Shown here in pieces: positions 7,695-15,136 of a stretch of DNA of 33,427 nt. The position numbers were made by a program, and so were the translations under genes. The DNA comes from Candidatus Bathyarchaeum sp. (lineage in GTDB: Archaea > Thermoproteota > Bathyarchaeia > Bathyarchaeales > Bathyarchaeaceae), in contig JAOZIB010000030.1 of NCBI GenBank assembly GCA_026014565.1, forward strand, positions 1 to 33,427, in the 5' to 3' direction. Numbering within the stretch: position 1 is the stretch's first letter; every line of letters starts with the position of its first letter. The notes under the pieces are model-generated. The model ran no database searches and was not told the origin of the DNA. It saw only the letters and a list, made by a program, of their open reading frames with translations.

Positions 7695-8243
7695 CTAAAG
7701 AAAAAGCGCCATCCTGTACTCGTCACGATATCTGCCGTTGACGTAACTTTCTTTTTGCAGAATTCCCTCAGTTCTAAATCCTGCTTTTTTGTAAACATGA
7801 ATAGCGCGTTCATTTGATGCACTTACGTCTAAATGAATTTTTTTCAGTTTTCTTTTTCGAGCAATTTTAATGATGTGCTTTAGTAATGCTGAGCCAATGC
7901 CCATATTCTGGTAATCGTCATGAATGGTAAGTCCTAACTCTGCTTTGTGCTTCAAAGTCTCTTGGGCGTTGAATTTCAGAGAAATTGACCCGATTATCCG
8001 TTTGTTATCTTTTTCAGTTAGCACTGCAACAATTGCTAACAGTTTATCGTAGTCTATGTCTGTTGTCCAACTTTCTATCCGGTCACGAGGAAACGGAGGA
8101 AGCAGATGTGTTGCACTTTTTTTAGAAAGGGTTGAAAACATAACCCACAACATTTCGGTGTCATCTGGCTGTTTAGGACGAAAAACGATTTTTAGGCCAT
8201 TTTTTGTCGTGAATTCTGTTTTCCATTGAGTTGGATAGTCCAT
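7695..8243 (-). CDS. GNAT-family N-acetyltransferase
   Basis: A 182-residue acetyltransferase of the GNAT fold. Motif A is visible as LTIHDDYQNMGIGSALLKH (near 99-117) with the acetyl-CoA pyrophosphate loop Q-x-x-G-x-G, followed by motif B in SNERAIHVYKKAGFRTEG (near 143-160). The protein resembles the RimI/phosphinothricin-acetyltransferase-like branch. The acceptor, whether a protein N terminus or a small molecule, cannot be deduced. It is placed upstream of rio2 in the same direction. Confidence 0.88.
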   Translation of the reverse strand: MDYPTQWKTEFTTKNGLKIVFRPKQPDDTEMLWVMFSTLSKKSATHLLPPFPRDRIESWTTDIDYDKLLAIVAVLTEKDNKRIIGSISLKFNAQETLKHKAELGLTIHDDYQNMGIGSALLKHIIKIARKRKLKKIHLDVSASNERAIHVYKKAGFRTEGILQKESYVNGRYRDEYRMALFL

Positions 8244-8412
8244 AAGTTAACGACCTATTGTAGCATCAAAATATTTGATTGTTTACTAAAGTCATCACTA
8301 ATTGTTAAAAAGATAATGTTAATTTTAAAAGTTTAGGTCATTGATTTCTATACAAAATCTATCGATAACATTTATTTTGTTTGAAGATAAACATTTTAGG
8401 TAGGGATTTTTG

Positions 8413-9060
8413 ATGGAAAATCAAACAAATGAAATTAAGATGCCGTTAATTGGAGAAAAAGCACCTGACTTTGAAGCCTTAACAACACAAGGAACATTGA
8501 GGCTCTCAGATTTCGAAGGAAGCTGGCTAATACTCTTTTCTCATCCTGCAGATTTCACACCAGTGTGCACCACCGAATTCATTGCATTTTCAAAAATTTA
8601 TGACGAACTCAAAAAACGCAACACCGAACTTTTAGGATTAAGCGTAGATAGTGTTTCATCTCACATTGCATGGGTTAGAAATGTTGAAGAAAAAATGGGC
8701 GTAAAAATTCCGTTTCCCATAATTGCTGACCTAAACAAAGAAGTTTCCCAAAAATTTGGAATGATACATCCCGCCCAGAGCAAAACTGAGACTGTTAGAT
8801 GCGTTTTTGTCATGGACCCTGAAAGCAAAATCCGAACCATATTATATTATCCACTAACCACAGGCAGAAACATGCAAGAAATACTCCGAATAATTGATGC
8901 ACTGCAAACCACAGACAAAAACAAGGTAGCTACTCCTGCAAACTGGAAACCAGGCGACCCCGTAGTAGTTCCTCCCCCGGGTACAACAGAACAAGCAGAA
9001 GAACGAACCAAAGAAGGCTACGACTGCAAAGACTGGTATTTGTGCTTTAAGAAGTTGTGA
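8413..9060 (+). CDS. Peroxiredoxin (Prx6-type, archaeal)
   Basis: About 215 residues; reduces hydrogen peroxide and alkyl hydroperoxides. The peroxidatic site is DFTPVCTTEF (Cys 52 from this start), and two more Cys lie in the C-terminal YDCKDWYLCF (205 and 211). This arrangement and length match the archaeal thioredoxin peroxidases studied in Aeropyrum, which form large rings. A TTG directly precedes the ATG; the ATG is the natural start. The stop overlaps the GTG of the following winged-helix gene by four bases (GTGA), indicating translational coupling. Confidence 0.95.
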   Translation: MENQTNEIKMPLIGEKAPDFEALTTQGTLRLSDFEGSWLILFSHPADFTPVCTTEFIAFSKIYDELKKRNTELLGLSVDSVSSHIAWVRNVEEKMGVKIPFPIIADLNKEVSQKFGMIHPAQSKTETVRCVFVMDPESKIRTILYYPLTTGRNMQEILRIIDALQTTDKNKVATPANWKPGDPVVVPPPGTTEQAEERTKEGYDCKDWYLCFKKL

Positions 9061-9287
9061 TTAGTTTGCCGTGTGTATCTGCAGATGGTAAACCCACCAA
9101 AAGTGGCATCGCAACCCTTTCTGCCTTGAAGAATGGAGCTTCAACTCCAAAGGCTGTTTCAGAGGTTACTGGACAACCCATGTTCAAGGTTAGAAGTGGT
9201 CTTCGGGAACTGGTTGCTGCTGGGTTCGTAAAAAAAGTGGATGACAAGTATAAACTGACCCCTCAAGGAAGCAAGTTGGTTCCATAG
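9057..9287 (+). CDS. Small winged-helix DNA-binding protein
   Basis: A 76-residue protein that looks like a stand-alone winged helix: helices at about 14-26 and 30-38 (TPKAVSEVTG), a recognition-like helix PMFKVRSGLRELVAAG and a wing VKKVDDKYKLTPQGSKLV. LTPQGSKLV is typical of archaeal winged-helix repressors. The GTG start overlaps the peroxiredoxin stop, so both are translated from one message. It may regulate the peroxiredoxin or the next promoter, where a palindrome occurs at 9368; this is inference. Confidence 0.75.
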   Translation: MISLPCVSADGKPTKSGIATLSALKNGASTPKAVSEVTGQPMFKVRSGLRELVAAGFVKKVDDKYKLTPQGSKLVP

Positions 9288-9367
9288 CTTCTTCCCTCTT
9301 TTCTTTTTTGTAATTTCTTGTTTTGTTGTCTTTTATCTGAATAAACCGTTTACATATATTTACATAA

Positions 9368-9382
9368 TATATAGTCTATATA
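9368..9382. promoter_or_regulatory. 15-bp palindrome in promoter region
   Basis: TATATAGTCTATATA is a perfect inverted repeat (7 bp arms, central T) in a very AT-rich stretch with TATA-like elements either side (9345-9410). It lies 80 nt downstream of the winged-helix gene and about 110 nt upstream of the zinc-ribbon microprotein. Position and symmetry fit an operator or overlapping TATA/operator, but AT-rich sequence gives such palindromes fairly often. Confidence 0.35.
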
Positions 9383-9490
9383 GATTACATGGTTAATGTA
9401 TATATTTTTGGCTCTTATTGAAGAATCATACTAAAACAAACATGGAGCGCAAGCAAGTCGTTACAACGTGATGTTGGAGGTGGAAAAGGA

Positions 9491-9613
9491 ATGAAATGTC
9501 CGACATGTAATTTGGAAATGAAACTAAAAGAAGAGTGTGGCTACATGATAAAATACAAGTGTGAAGTCTGCAAACGAACAGAAACCTTGTGGACTGTTTG
9601 TGTAACCCCCTGA
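9491..9613 (+). CDS. 40-residue zinc-ribbon microprotein
   Basis: A 40-codon reading frame starting MKCPTCNLEM with a strong GGAGGTG Shine-Dalgarno eight bases upstream. Two CXXC pairs (C3/C6 and C24/C27), with further Cys at 16 and 37, give the zinc-ribbon pattern CPTC...CEVC. Such small rubredoxin/ribbon-like proteins are usually structural or RNA/DNA binding. A nine-codon frame (9442-9471) precedes it in the leader. Function unknown; coding potential rests on the ribosome binding site and the paired cysteines. Confidence 0.75.
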   Translation: MKCPTCNLEMKLKEECGYMIKYKCEVCKRTETLWTVCVTP

Positions 9614-9758
9614 ACAATAAACCCAAAAACTAAACTTTAATCAGGTTTTAATCTAATTTTGCGAACAGTCTGATTTTATCTTGTTAGATAATTCTTAGTT
9701 AGTTCAAAGAGAAAATTATATTAAATTTTTAACAATTAATTCTTAGGGGACTTAATTT

Positions 9759-10121
9759 ATGACTACCAATTTAGTGGCAGTGTGTGGATTATTTTGTGGA
9801 ACCTGTGAACATTTGGACACAAAATGCAAAGGATGCGGAACCCAAAAGGGCAAACCCTTTTGGACAACTTTAATGAATGTTGAATTCTGTCCCCTGTATA
9901 ATTGTTGTGTGAACAATAAACAGTTAGAGCATTGTGGCTTATGCAATGATTTTCCCTGTGATGCATTTAACCAGTTACGTGACCCATCATTAAGTGACAA
10001 AGAAGCACAAGAAGCACTTATTGAACGCCAAAAAGACCTTGTTAAAAGAAAAGAACTGGGAACAGAACAGTGGCTCAAAGAAAAACAGAAAAACTATTTA
10101 CAACTCAACCAGTTTTACTGA
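9759..10121 (+). CDS. Cys-rich DUF3795-like protein
   Basis: A 120-residue protein whose first 67 residues hold eleven cysteines (9, 13, 16, 23, 26, 44, 49, 50, 59, 62, 67), with CGLFCGTC at the front and CGLCNDFPC at the end of the cluster, the pattern of DUF3795 proteins common in anaerobes. It probably binds zinc or an iron-sulphur centre; no activity is known. The C-terminal third is a charged helix. ATG start follows AGGGGACTT. The last 24 bases overlap the end of thiI on the other strand. Confidence 0.8.
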   Translation: MTTNLVAVCGLFCGTCEHLDTKCKGCGTQKGKPFWTTLMNVEFCPLYNCCVNNKQLEHCGLCNDFPCDAFNQLRDPSLSDKEAQEALIERQKDLVKRKELGTEQWLKEKQKNYLQLNQFY

Positions 10122-11291
10122 CTCCAAGGATCGTTTAACCATCGCGTCAATATCTAGTTTTTCTTCTGCTTTGTGAACGTCTTCCAATTTAGCTTTCGTG
10201 GACGGCTGATATGGAACAGCTCCACAACCTGATGCTTTTCGGGTGGAGAGTTCGTGGGTTCCAATTTTTCTGGCGATGGCTTCTGTTTCGTGTTTGTCAA
10301 ACCCTAACAAGGGTCTATGAACAGGATATTCGGTAATTGCCTCGCTAAGAACTCGCAAGTTGGTCATTGTTTGGCTGGCTTGTTCCCCGATGGCTTCTCC
10401 AGTTACTATTCCTTCAGCATGCAACTGCTCAGCAAGCTTTTCTGCAACCCGATACATCATGCGTTTACATAAAAGACAAGTATACTTCCGGTTAGTTTCC
10501 ATAATTTGCTTCAGGTTCTCACCGTGCTGAACCACATACATTTTTCTTGGTCCCCCAATTGCCCAACTAAACACGGCTTCTGCGACTTTGAGGGCTTTTT
10601 TTGTTACAGCTTCATCAGTAAAGGGCGCATTGTCAAAATAAACAGGAACAACTGGGCTGCCTCGTTTCATTACTAGCCAACAGGCAACTGGAGAATCGAT
10701 TCCTCCACTAAACAAACCAAGAACCCGTGGCTGAACCCCAAGGGGCATTCCACCAACGGCTTCAACTGTTTGAGAGTAAACAAAGGCTTGATTATCCCTG
10801 ATTTCAACACCCAAAACCACGTCAGGGTTGCCCAGATTAACTGTTAATTCCAGTTTTTCACCAAATGTGTCCAAAACTTTTTGCCCTAAAATTTTGCGAA
10901 CATCAGAACTGGTGTAATTATGCTCACCCACACGTTTACATTTCACAGCAAAACTGTTTCCAGCTTTAAGCACATTTCCTACAACTTGTAAGCTTTTTTC
11001 GATTATTTCATCAAGATCAGGATTTACCTCAACAGCAGGAGAAAGAGAAGAAACCCCAAAAACCCGAGCCAACTTATCTGCCGCTTCTAACGCTGAAGAC
11101 GTTTTTAGGTAAAATCTACCATGTTTTCGAACAAGTTCACTGTATTCAATGTTGTAGTGTTTAAGGCTCTGTCTAATGTTTCGGGAGAGCTTTTTTTCAT
11201 AATATTTTCGGGTCCAAATTTTTTTGAGCCACAACTCGCCACTGAAACGAACAATAACCGTGTCGTAAATACTGTTCAGGCTAGTTTCCAC
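10098..11291 (-). CDS. thiI: tRNA 4-thiouridine synthase (ThiI)
   Basis: A 397-residue enzyme that adenylates and thiolates U8 of tRNA. An N-terminal ferredoxin-like/THUMP region (about 1-175) is followed by the PP-loop ATPase domain with FSGGIDSP (195-201). The CXXC in YTCLLCKR (C272, C275) corresponds to the cysteine pair that binds an iron-sulphur cluster in methanogen ThiI, and another Cys is at 356 in SGCGAVP. There is no rhodanese domain, as expected in archaea. GTG start follows AGAGGGA. It overlaps the end of cysS by 16 bases, so the two are an operon; both depend on cysteine or sulphur. Confidence 0.94.
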   Translation of the reverse strand: METSLNSIYDTVIVRFSGELWLKKIWTRKYYEKKLSRNIRQSLKHYNIEYSELVRKHGRFYLKTSSALEAADKLARVFGVSSLSPAVEVNPDLDEIIEKSLQVVGNVLKAGNSFAVKCKRVGEHNYTSSDVRKILGQKVLDTFGEKLELTVNLGNPDVVLGVEIRDNQAFVYSQTVEAVGGMPLGVQPRVLGLFSGGIDSPVACWLVMKRGSPVVPVYFDNAPFTDEAVTKKALKVAEAVFSWAIGGPRKMYVVQHGENLKQIMETNRKYTCLLCKRMMYRVAEKLAEQLHAEGIVTGEAIGEQASQTMTNLRVLSEAITEYPVHRPLLGFDKHETEAIARKIGTHELSTRKASGCGAVPYQPSTKAKLEDVHKAEEKLDIDAMVKRSLESVKLVEL

Positions 11292-12730
11292 TTGGGTCCC
11301 TCTGCAGTATCTTCAATAACTAATCCAGCTTTTTTCATGCGGGCTCTAATTTCATCCGATAAATCGTATTCACCTTTTTTGCGTAACTGTTCTCGTAAAT
11401 CAAACAACAACTGAACCAAATCGTCAGTTACCTGTCCGCCAACAACTTCAGTTTTCTCTTCTTGGAACAAACCTAACGCCTTGGAAAGACCTGAAAAACT
11501 ATCATAAACCTGCTCCAAAACCTCCAAACTAACCTGTCTTTGTTCAGCCAAAAACTTGTTAATCTCTTTTGACATCTCAAAAAGCGCAGCCAACGCTTTT
11601 GGTGTATTGAAATCTTCATCCATGGCATCAATAAAATCTGCTTTTAGTTTTGCCACATTGTCACTGAATGTTTGTTCAATTTCAGTTGGGCATCGTTTTT
11701 CTGAAGTTTTTTTGGCATCTTCTAAAGAATCTAAACTATTACTGAGACGATTCAAACTAGTTTCTGCGGCTTTCAAGCGTTCATCAGTGAAATCAATTTC
11801 ACTTCGGTAATGGGTGGACATAACAAAAAGGCGAATGGCATCTGCAGAATATTTCTTCAAAGCTTCACGCACAGTAATGTAGTTGCCTAAGGATTTCGCC
11901 ATCTTTTCTCCATTAATTTTGAGAAAACCAGTATGCAACCAATACTTAACAAAAGGCTTGGTTCCCGTAATCGATTCACTTTGAGCAATTTCATTCTCAT
12001 GATGAGGAAAAATCAAATCACGGGCTCCACCATGAATGTCAAACTGTTTTCCTAGATACTTCAACCCCATAACTGCACACTCAATGTGCCAACCTGGAAA
12101 GCCATACCCCCATGGACTCCACCATTTCAGAGCAGTTTCAGGTTCTGCCCGTTTCCATAACGCAAAATCTCGTGAATTTTGTTTGTCAGAATGAACCTCA
12201 AATCGAGAACCTTCCAACATTTCATCAACTTTGATTTTGGAAAGTTTACCATAATCATCCAACTTAGAAACATCAAAGAACACGTTGCCGTTAACTTCGT
12301 AGGCAAATCCATTATCTATCAAAGACTGAATTGAGTCAATCATATCCAGAAGATGCCCCGTAGCCCGAGGAGAAATATCTGGGCGTTTAACGCCTAGGGC
12401 GTCTAGGTCTTTGAAGTATTCTCGCATGTAAAACTCTACTAACTGCATGGGTTCGACTTTTCTTTCGATTGCCCGCTTTGTGATTTTGTCTTCAGCTGTG
12501 TCTGTAGTAAGGTGCCCAACATCAGTTATGTTTTGAACATAAAAAACAGAATAACCCTTAAACTCCAACCAGCGGACAATAACATCAAATGCAATGTACG
12601 TTCGGGCATGACCTAAATGAGCCCAATCATAAACCGTGGGTCCACAAACATACAACCCGACTTGTTTTTTATGTATTGGGACAAATTCTTCCATTTCTCC
12701 GCTCATTGTGTTAAAAACTCGCAAAACCAT
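11276..12730 (-). CDS. cysS: Cysteinyl-tRNA synthetase
   Basis: A 484-residue class I synthetase that charges tRNA-Cys. It has the zinc/amino-acid-site C29 in YVCGPTVYDWAHLGHAR, the HIGH motif as HLGH (38-41), the remaining zinc ligands C218 and H243 region (FPHHENE) and the KMSKS loop as KMAKS (276-280). The C-terminal helical anticodon-binding region is complete. ATG start with AGGTGA seven bases upstream. A palindromic GATTTAAATC (near 12811) is a plausible TATA. thiI follows with overlapping ends. Confidence 0.97.
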   Translation of the reverse strand: MVLRVFNTMSGEMEEFVPIHKKQVGLYVCGPTVYDWAHLGHARTYIAFDVIVRWLEFKGYSVFYVQNITDVGHLTTDTAEDKITKRAIERKVEPMQLVEFYMREYFKDLDALGVKRPDISPRATGHLLDMIDSIQSLIDNGFAYEVNGNVFFDVSKLDDYGKLSKIKVDEMLEGSRFEVHSDKQNSRDFALWKRAEPETALKWWSPWGYGFPGWHIECAVMGLKYLGKQFDIHGGARDLIFPHHENEIAQSESITGTKPFVKYWLHTGFLKINGEKMAKSLGNYITVREALKKYSADAIRLFVMSTHYRSEIDFTDERLKAAETSLNRLSNSLDSLEDAKKTSEKRCPTEIEQTFSDNVAKLKADFIDAMDEDFNTPKALAALFEMSKEINKFLAEQRQVSLEVLEQVYDSFSGLSKALGLFQEEKTEVVGGQVTDDLVQLLFDLREQLRKKGEYDLSDEIRARMKKAGLVIEDTAEGPKWKLA

Positions 12731-12957
12731 ACAACTTCACCTAAACTGTAACCAAACATTTCTGAAATAAACTGACGCGTAAACAATTAAACAGAAAATA
12801 GGATGCCCACGATTTAAATCTAATTAAAACCCAGTCATCACACGCCATAATTTGGCAAAATTTGGATATGCGACTCTTAAAAAGCTGTTATTTGATGACG
12901 TAATAACGCCTAAAACGCGATTAAACTGTAAAAAAAGACGTTTTTGCGAAAGATTTT

Positions 12958-12966
12958 GCATATAGA
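12958..12966 (+). promoter_or_regulatory. TATA box of Cys-rich zinc protein gene, leaderless start
   Basis: GCATATAGA is about 28 nt before the ATG at 12990, and no ribosome binding site lies between. The spacing predicts a leaderless transcript. The remaining gap back to cysS (12731-12950) shows nothing coding. Confidence 0.45.
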
Positions 12967-12989
12967 TTTGGAGTTCATTAAACCTAAAT

Positions 12990-13520
12990 ATGTTTAACAT
13001 AGCAAGTCTTATCAAAGAATACTTGAGAGTTGCAGCAAGATTGCCGAAAAAATCTCCAACCGTTATTTGTCCAAATCCTAAATGCGGAAAAGAAATTGAA
13101 GATTCAATAATGCTCAATGTGCTTTCGGTTGATCCGCCCAAACAATATGAAGCATGCCCCTACTGTTTTATTGACTTAACGAAAGAAAAAGTAAAAGAAA
13201 CACCCAAAAAACCAGAACCACAAATTGAAGAAGTGAAAGAATCTGGTTCTAAAATGTTTGACAGAGTTAAATCATTGATACCTAATAGAACCAAGATCGA
13301 AGAAATTCAAGAAAAGCCAACTTTTACAAGAGAAAAACCAGAGGACAAAAAACCTGAGAAAAGCAAGAAAAAGGACGATAAATCATCAGACAAAGACAAA
13401 AAGTCAGGTTGTCCGGAACACTTTGGTTATCTGGCCAATCGCCCAAGTGACGTAGCAATTCCTCAAGCATGTTTGACCTGCCCAAAAATGGTTGACTGTA
13501 TGTTAAGTCCAAAAGATTGA
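12990..13520 (+). CDS. Zinc-ribbon protein with Lys/Glu-rich linker and C-terminal Cys motif
   Basis: A 176-residue protein of no family I can name. Residues 27-59 form a zinc ribbon (CPNPKC then CPYC: C27, C32, C56, C59). Residues 65-138 are a low-complexity linker rich in Lys, Glu and Pro, probably disordered. The end, GCPEHFGYLANRPSDV followed by CLTCPKMVDCM, has Cys at 141, 161, 164 and 170 (C-X19-C-X2-C-X5-C) and may bind zinc or an iron-sulphur cluster. The C-terminal motif looks like a separable module. Probably leaderless. Confidence 0.75.
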   Translation: MFNIASLIKEYLRVAARLPKKSPTVICPNPKCGKEIEDSIMLNVLSVDPPKQYEACPYCFIDLTKEKVKETPKKPEPQIEEVKESGSKMFDRVKSLIPNRTKIEEIQEKPTFTREKPEDKKPEKSKKKDDKSSDKDKKSGCPEHFGYLANRPSDVAIPQACLTCPKMVDCMLSPKD

Positions 13521-13611
13521 GCTATTAACCTTAACTTAACATTATTTTGCATCATTTTTAGATGCATTCAAACCTAGATGTGTTTACACAAAACGGTTTA
13601 AGAAAAATTAA

Positions 13612-13651
13612 TAGGTTCTCTTGAAGCATTTCATGTAAGTTGGAGAACCTA
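13612..13651 (+). promoter_or_regulatory. Inverted repeat covering the ribosome binding site of the MBL gene
   Basis: TAGGTTCTC (13612-13620) and GAGAACCTA (13643-13651) are perfect 9-bp complements separated by 22 nt. The right arm includes GGAGA, the ribosome binding site for the TTG start at 13653. If both arms are transcribed the hairpin would hide that site; if transcription starts inside the loop the repeat could instead be a protein operator. Confidence 0.5.
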
Positions 13652-13652
13652 A

Positions 13653-14672
13653 TTGTTTGAGGCGCCACTTATTCCTTCAAAAGCTAATGTAAGTAAATCA
13701 GGTGCAATCCGTTTGGGTAAACATGTTGCATGTGACGCCTACGATGAGACAAGACCCATCAGAGTCGTTACTCACGCTCACTCTGATCACATGGTTGGAG
13801 TTGGAAAGAGCCTAAAAAATTGTGAAGTAACCTTAATGACTCCTGCGACTAAAGACCTAATCGACGCCCTTAAAGGTCCTCACTGGTTAGCTCGGGGCCC
13901 GGTGAAAACCCTTGATTTTGGTGAAAAATTTACATATGAAGATGAAACCTTGACCTTTCATTATGCTGATCACATTTTGGGAACTGCACAAACTCTTGTT
14001 GAAGATAAAGACCAAACTCGAATGCTGTATACGAGCGATTTTCGATACTCCCGAACTCCATTGGTGGAAACAGACATACTAGTTATGGAAGCAACCTACG
14101 GCGACCCCGTTCGGGTTAGACCTTTTAATATGATGGTTGAAGGCATGCTGGTTTCCATGGTGGAACAAGGTTTGAAAAAAGGGCCAGTATACGTTTTTGG
14201 TTATCATGGCAAGCTTCAAAAAATGATGCAAATACTGTACGAAGCAAAAATTAAAACACCTTTTATTGTTCCCGAAAAAATTTTCAAAGTATCAAAGATA
14301 TGTGAACGCCACGGAATGAAACTAGGCAAACAACTTCTTGATTTCGACTCTGGAAAAGCTCAGTCGATTTTATCTAAAAATGAATCTTCTGTTGTTTTTT
14401 ATCATTCTTATTCCAGAAAAAAAGTTGAAAATGAGGCATTACAAATCCATGCTAGCGGTTGGGAGTTCAAAAAACCTTGCCGAAGAGTGGGAACCAACAA
14501 ATTCGTGGTTGCGTTAAGTGACCACTCAGACTTTAATGAGTTGCTAGAGTATGTAGAACGCTGCAACCCAAAATTGGTAATAACCGACAAGCACCGCTCA
14601 GAAGCTGCAAACATTTTTGCAAAAGAAATTCAAAAAAGGCTAAAAATTCCTGCCCGAGCAGCTCCAAATTAA
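13653..14672 (+). CDS. MBL-fold nuclease-like protein (mRNA 3'-processing/SNM1-like)
   Basis: A 339-residue metallo-beta-lactamase protein with HAHSDH at 41-46, His 107 in YADHILG, Asp 129 in YTSDFR and MEATYGD at 145-151, the order seen in the CPSF73/SNM1/beta-CASP-related nucleases. The C-terminal LSDHSDFNELLEYV plus LVITDKH resembles the last two metal/beta-CASP motifs, though the usual V-H-G ending is TDKH here. The middle region is shorter than a full beta-CASP domain. Nuclease activity on RNA or DNA is likely but unproven. TTG start with GGAGA ribosome binding site inside an inverted repeat. Confidence 0.85.
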   Translation: MFEAPLIPSKANVSKSGAIRLGKHVACDAYDETRPIRVVTHAHSDHMVGVGKSLKNCEVTLMTPATKDLIDALKGPHWLARGPVKTLDFGEKFTYEDETLTFHYADHILGTAQTLVEDKDQTRMLYTSDFRYSRTPLVETDILVMEATYGDPVRVRPFNMMVEGMLVSMVEQGLKKGPVYVFGYHGKLQKMMQILYEAKIKTPFIVPEKIFKVSKICERHGMKLGKQLLDFDSGKAQSILSKNESSVVFYHSYSRKKVENEALQIHASGWEFKKPCRRVGTNKFVVALSDHSDFNELLEYVERCNPKLVITDKHRSEAANIFAKEIQKRLKIPARAAPN

Positions 14673-14745
14673 TGTTAATGGCATTTAGTTTGTAACCCAA
14701 ATTCTTATTATCGTAACTGGTACCACTGGTTTGTAAGTGATTTGA

Positions 14746-15108
14746 ATGACAGACCCAGTGATTAAAGCGGAATCCTTCAAAGAAGTAATTATCATGGAAC
14801 AAACCCACTTTAAAACAGTTGATGATCTGGCAAGATTCACAAACATTACCGTGGGTGGAAAACCAGCAGGATTGTATTGGGCAAATGGAGTGATCTTTGT
14901 TTATTATCCTTTACCAATATCAACTGAAGTTGTAGCCAAAGCTTTAATTGAAGAAAAAAAGGTTTACTGGGCCTTTGTAAGTTATGCCCTTATGCCCCAA
15001 TACAAACCAATAATCGAAACAAAAGAAAGGATAATGGTGCCAGTCCTCGACATGTCCACCAATAACTTGTTCGTAAAAGTTGCTCAATGGCTTAAAGAAC
15101 AAGTTTAA
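14746..15108 (+). CDS. Conserved-looking protein of unknown function
   Basis: A 120-residue soluble protein I do not recognise. It has alternating strands and helices, a GGKPAGLYWANGVIFVYYPLP core and a helical C terminus. There is no Cys, no metal motif and no membrane segment. The ATG at 14746 has AAGTGAT before it; an in-frame ATG at 14794 is an alternative. It follows the MBL gene by 73 nt and could share its transcript. Confidence 0.65.
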   Translation: MTDPVIKAESFKEVIIMEQTHFKTVDDLARFTNITVGGKPAGLYWANGVIFVYYPLPISTEVVAKALIEEKKVYWAFVSYALMPQYKPIIETKERIMVPVLDMSTNNLFVKVAQWLKEQV

Positions 15109-15136
15109 CTTTTTTTATCCATTTTTCTTTGAGTTT

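Noticed and set aside
9442-9471. Nine-codon frame MERKQVVTT in the microprotein leader
   Set aside because: No ribosome binding site of its own and too short to judge; kept only as a remark.
9752-10078. 108-residue minus-strand frame antisense to DUF3795
   Set aside because: The Cys pattern and ribosome binding site support the plus-strand gene only.
13543-13565. Small inverted repeat GCATC/GATGC
   Set aside because: Only 5 bp with no T run after it; too weak for a terminator.
12976-13588. Similar short sequences AAACCTAAATATGTTTA and AAACCTAGATGTGTTTA at both ends of the Cys-rich zinc gene
   Set aside because: Imperfect and AT-rich, no target duplication or transposase; most likely chance.
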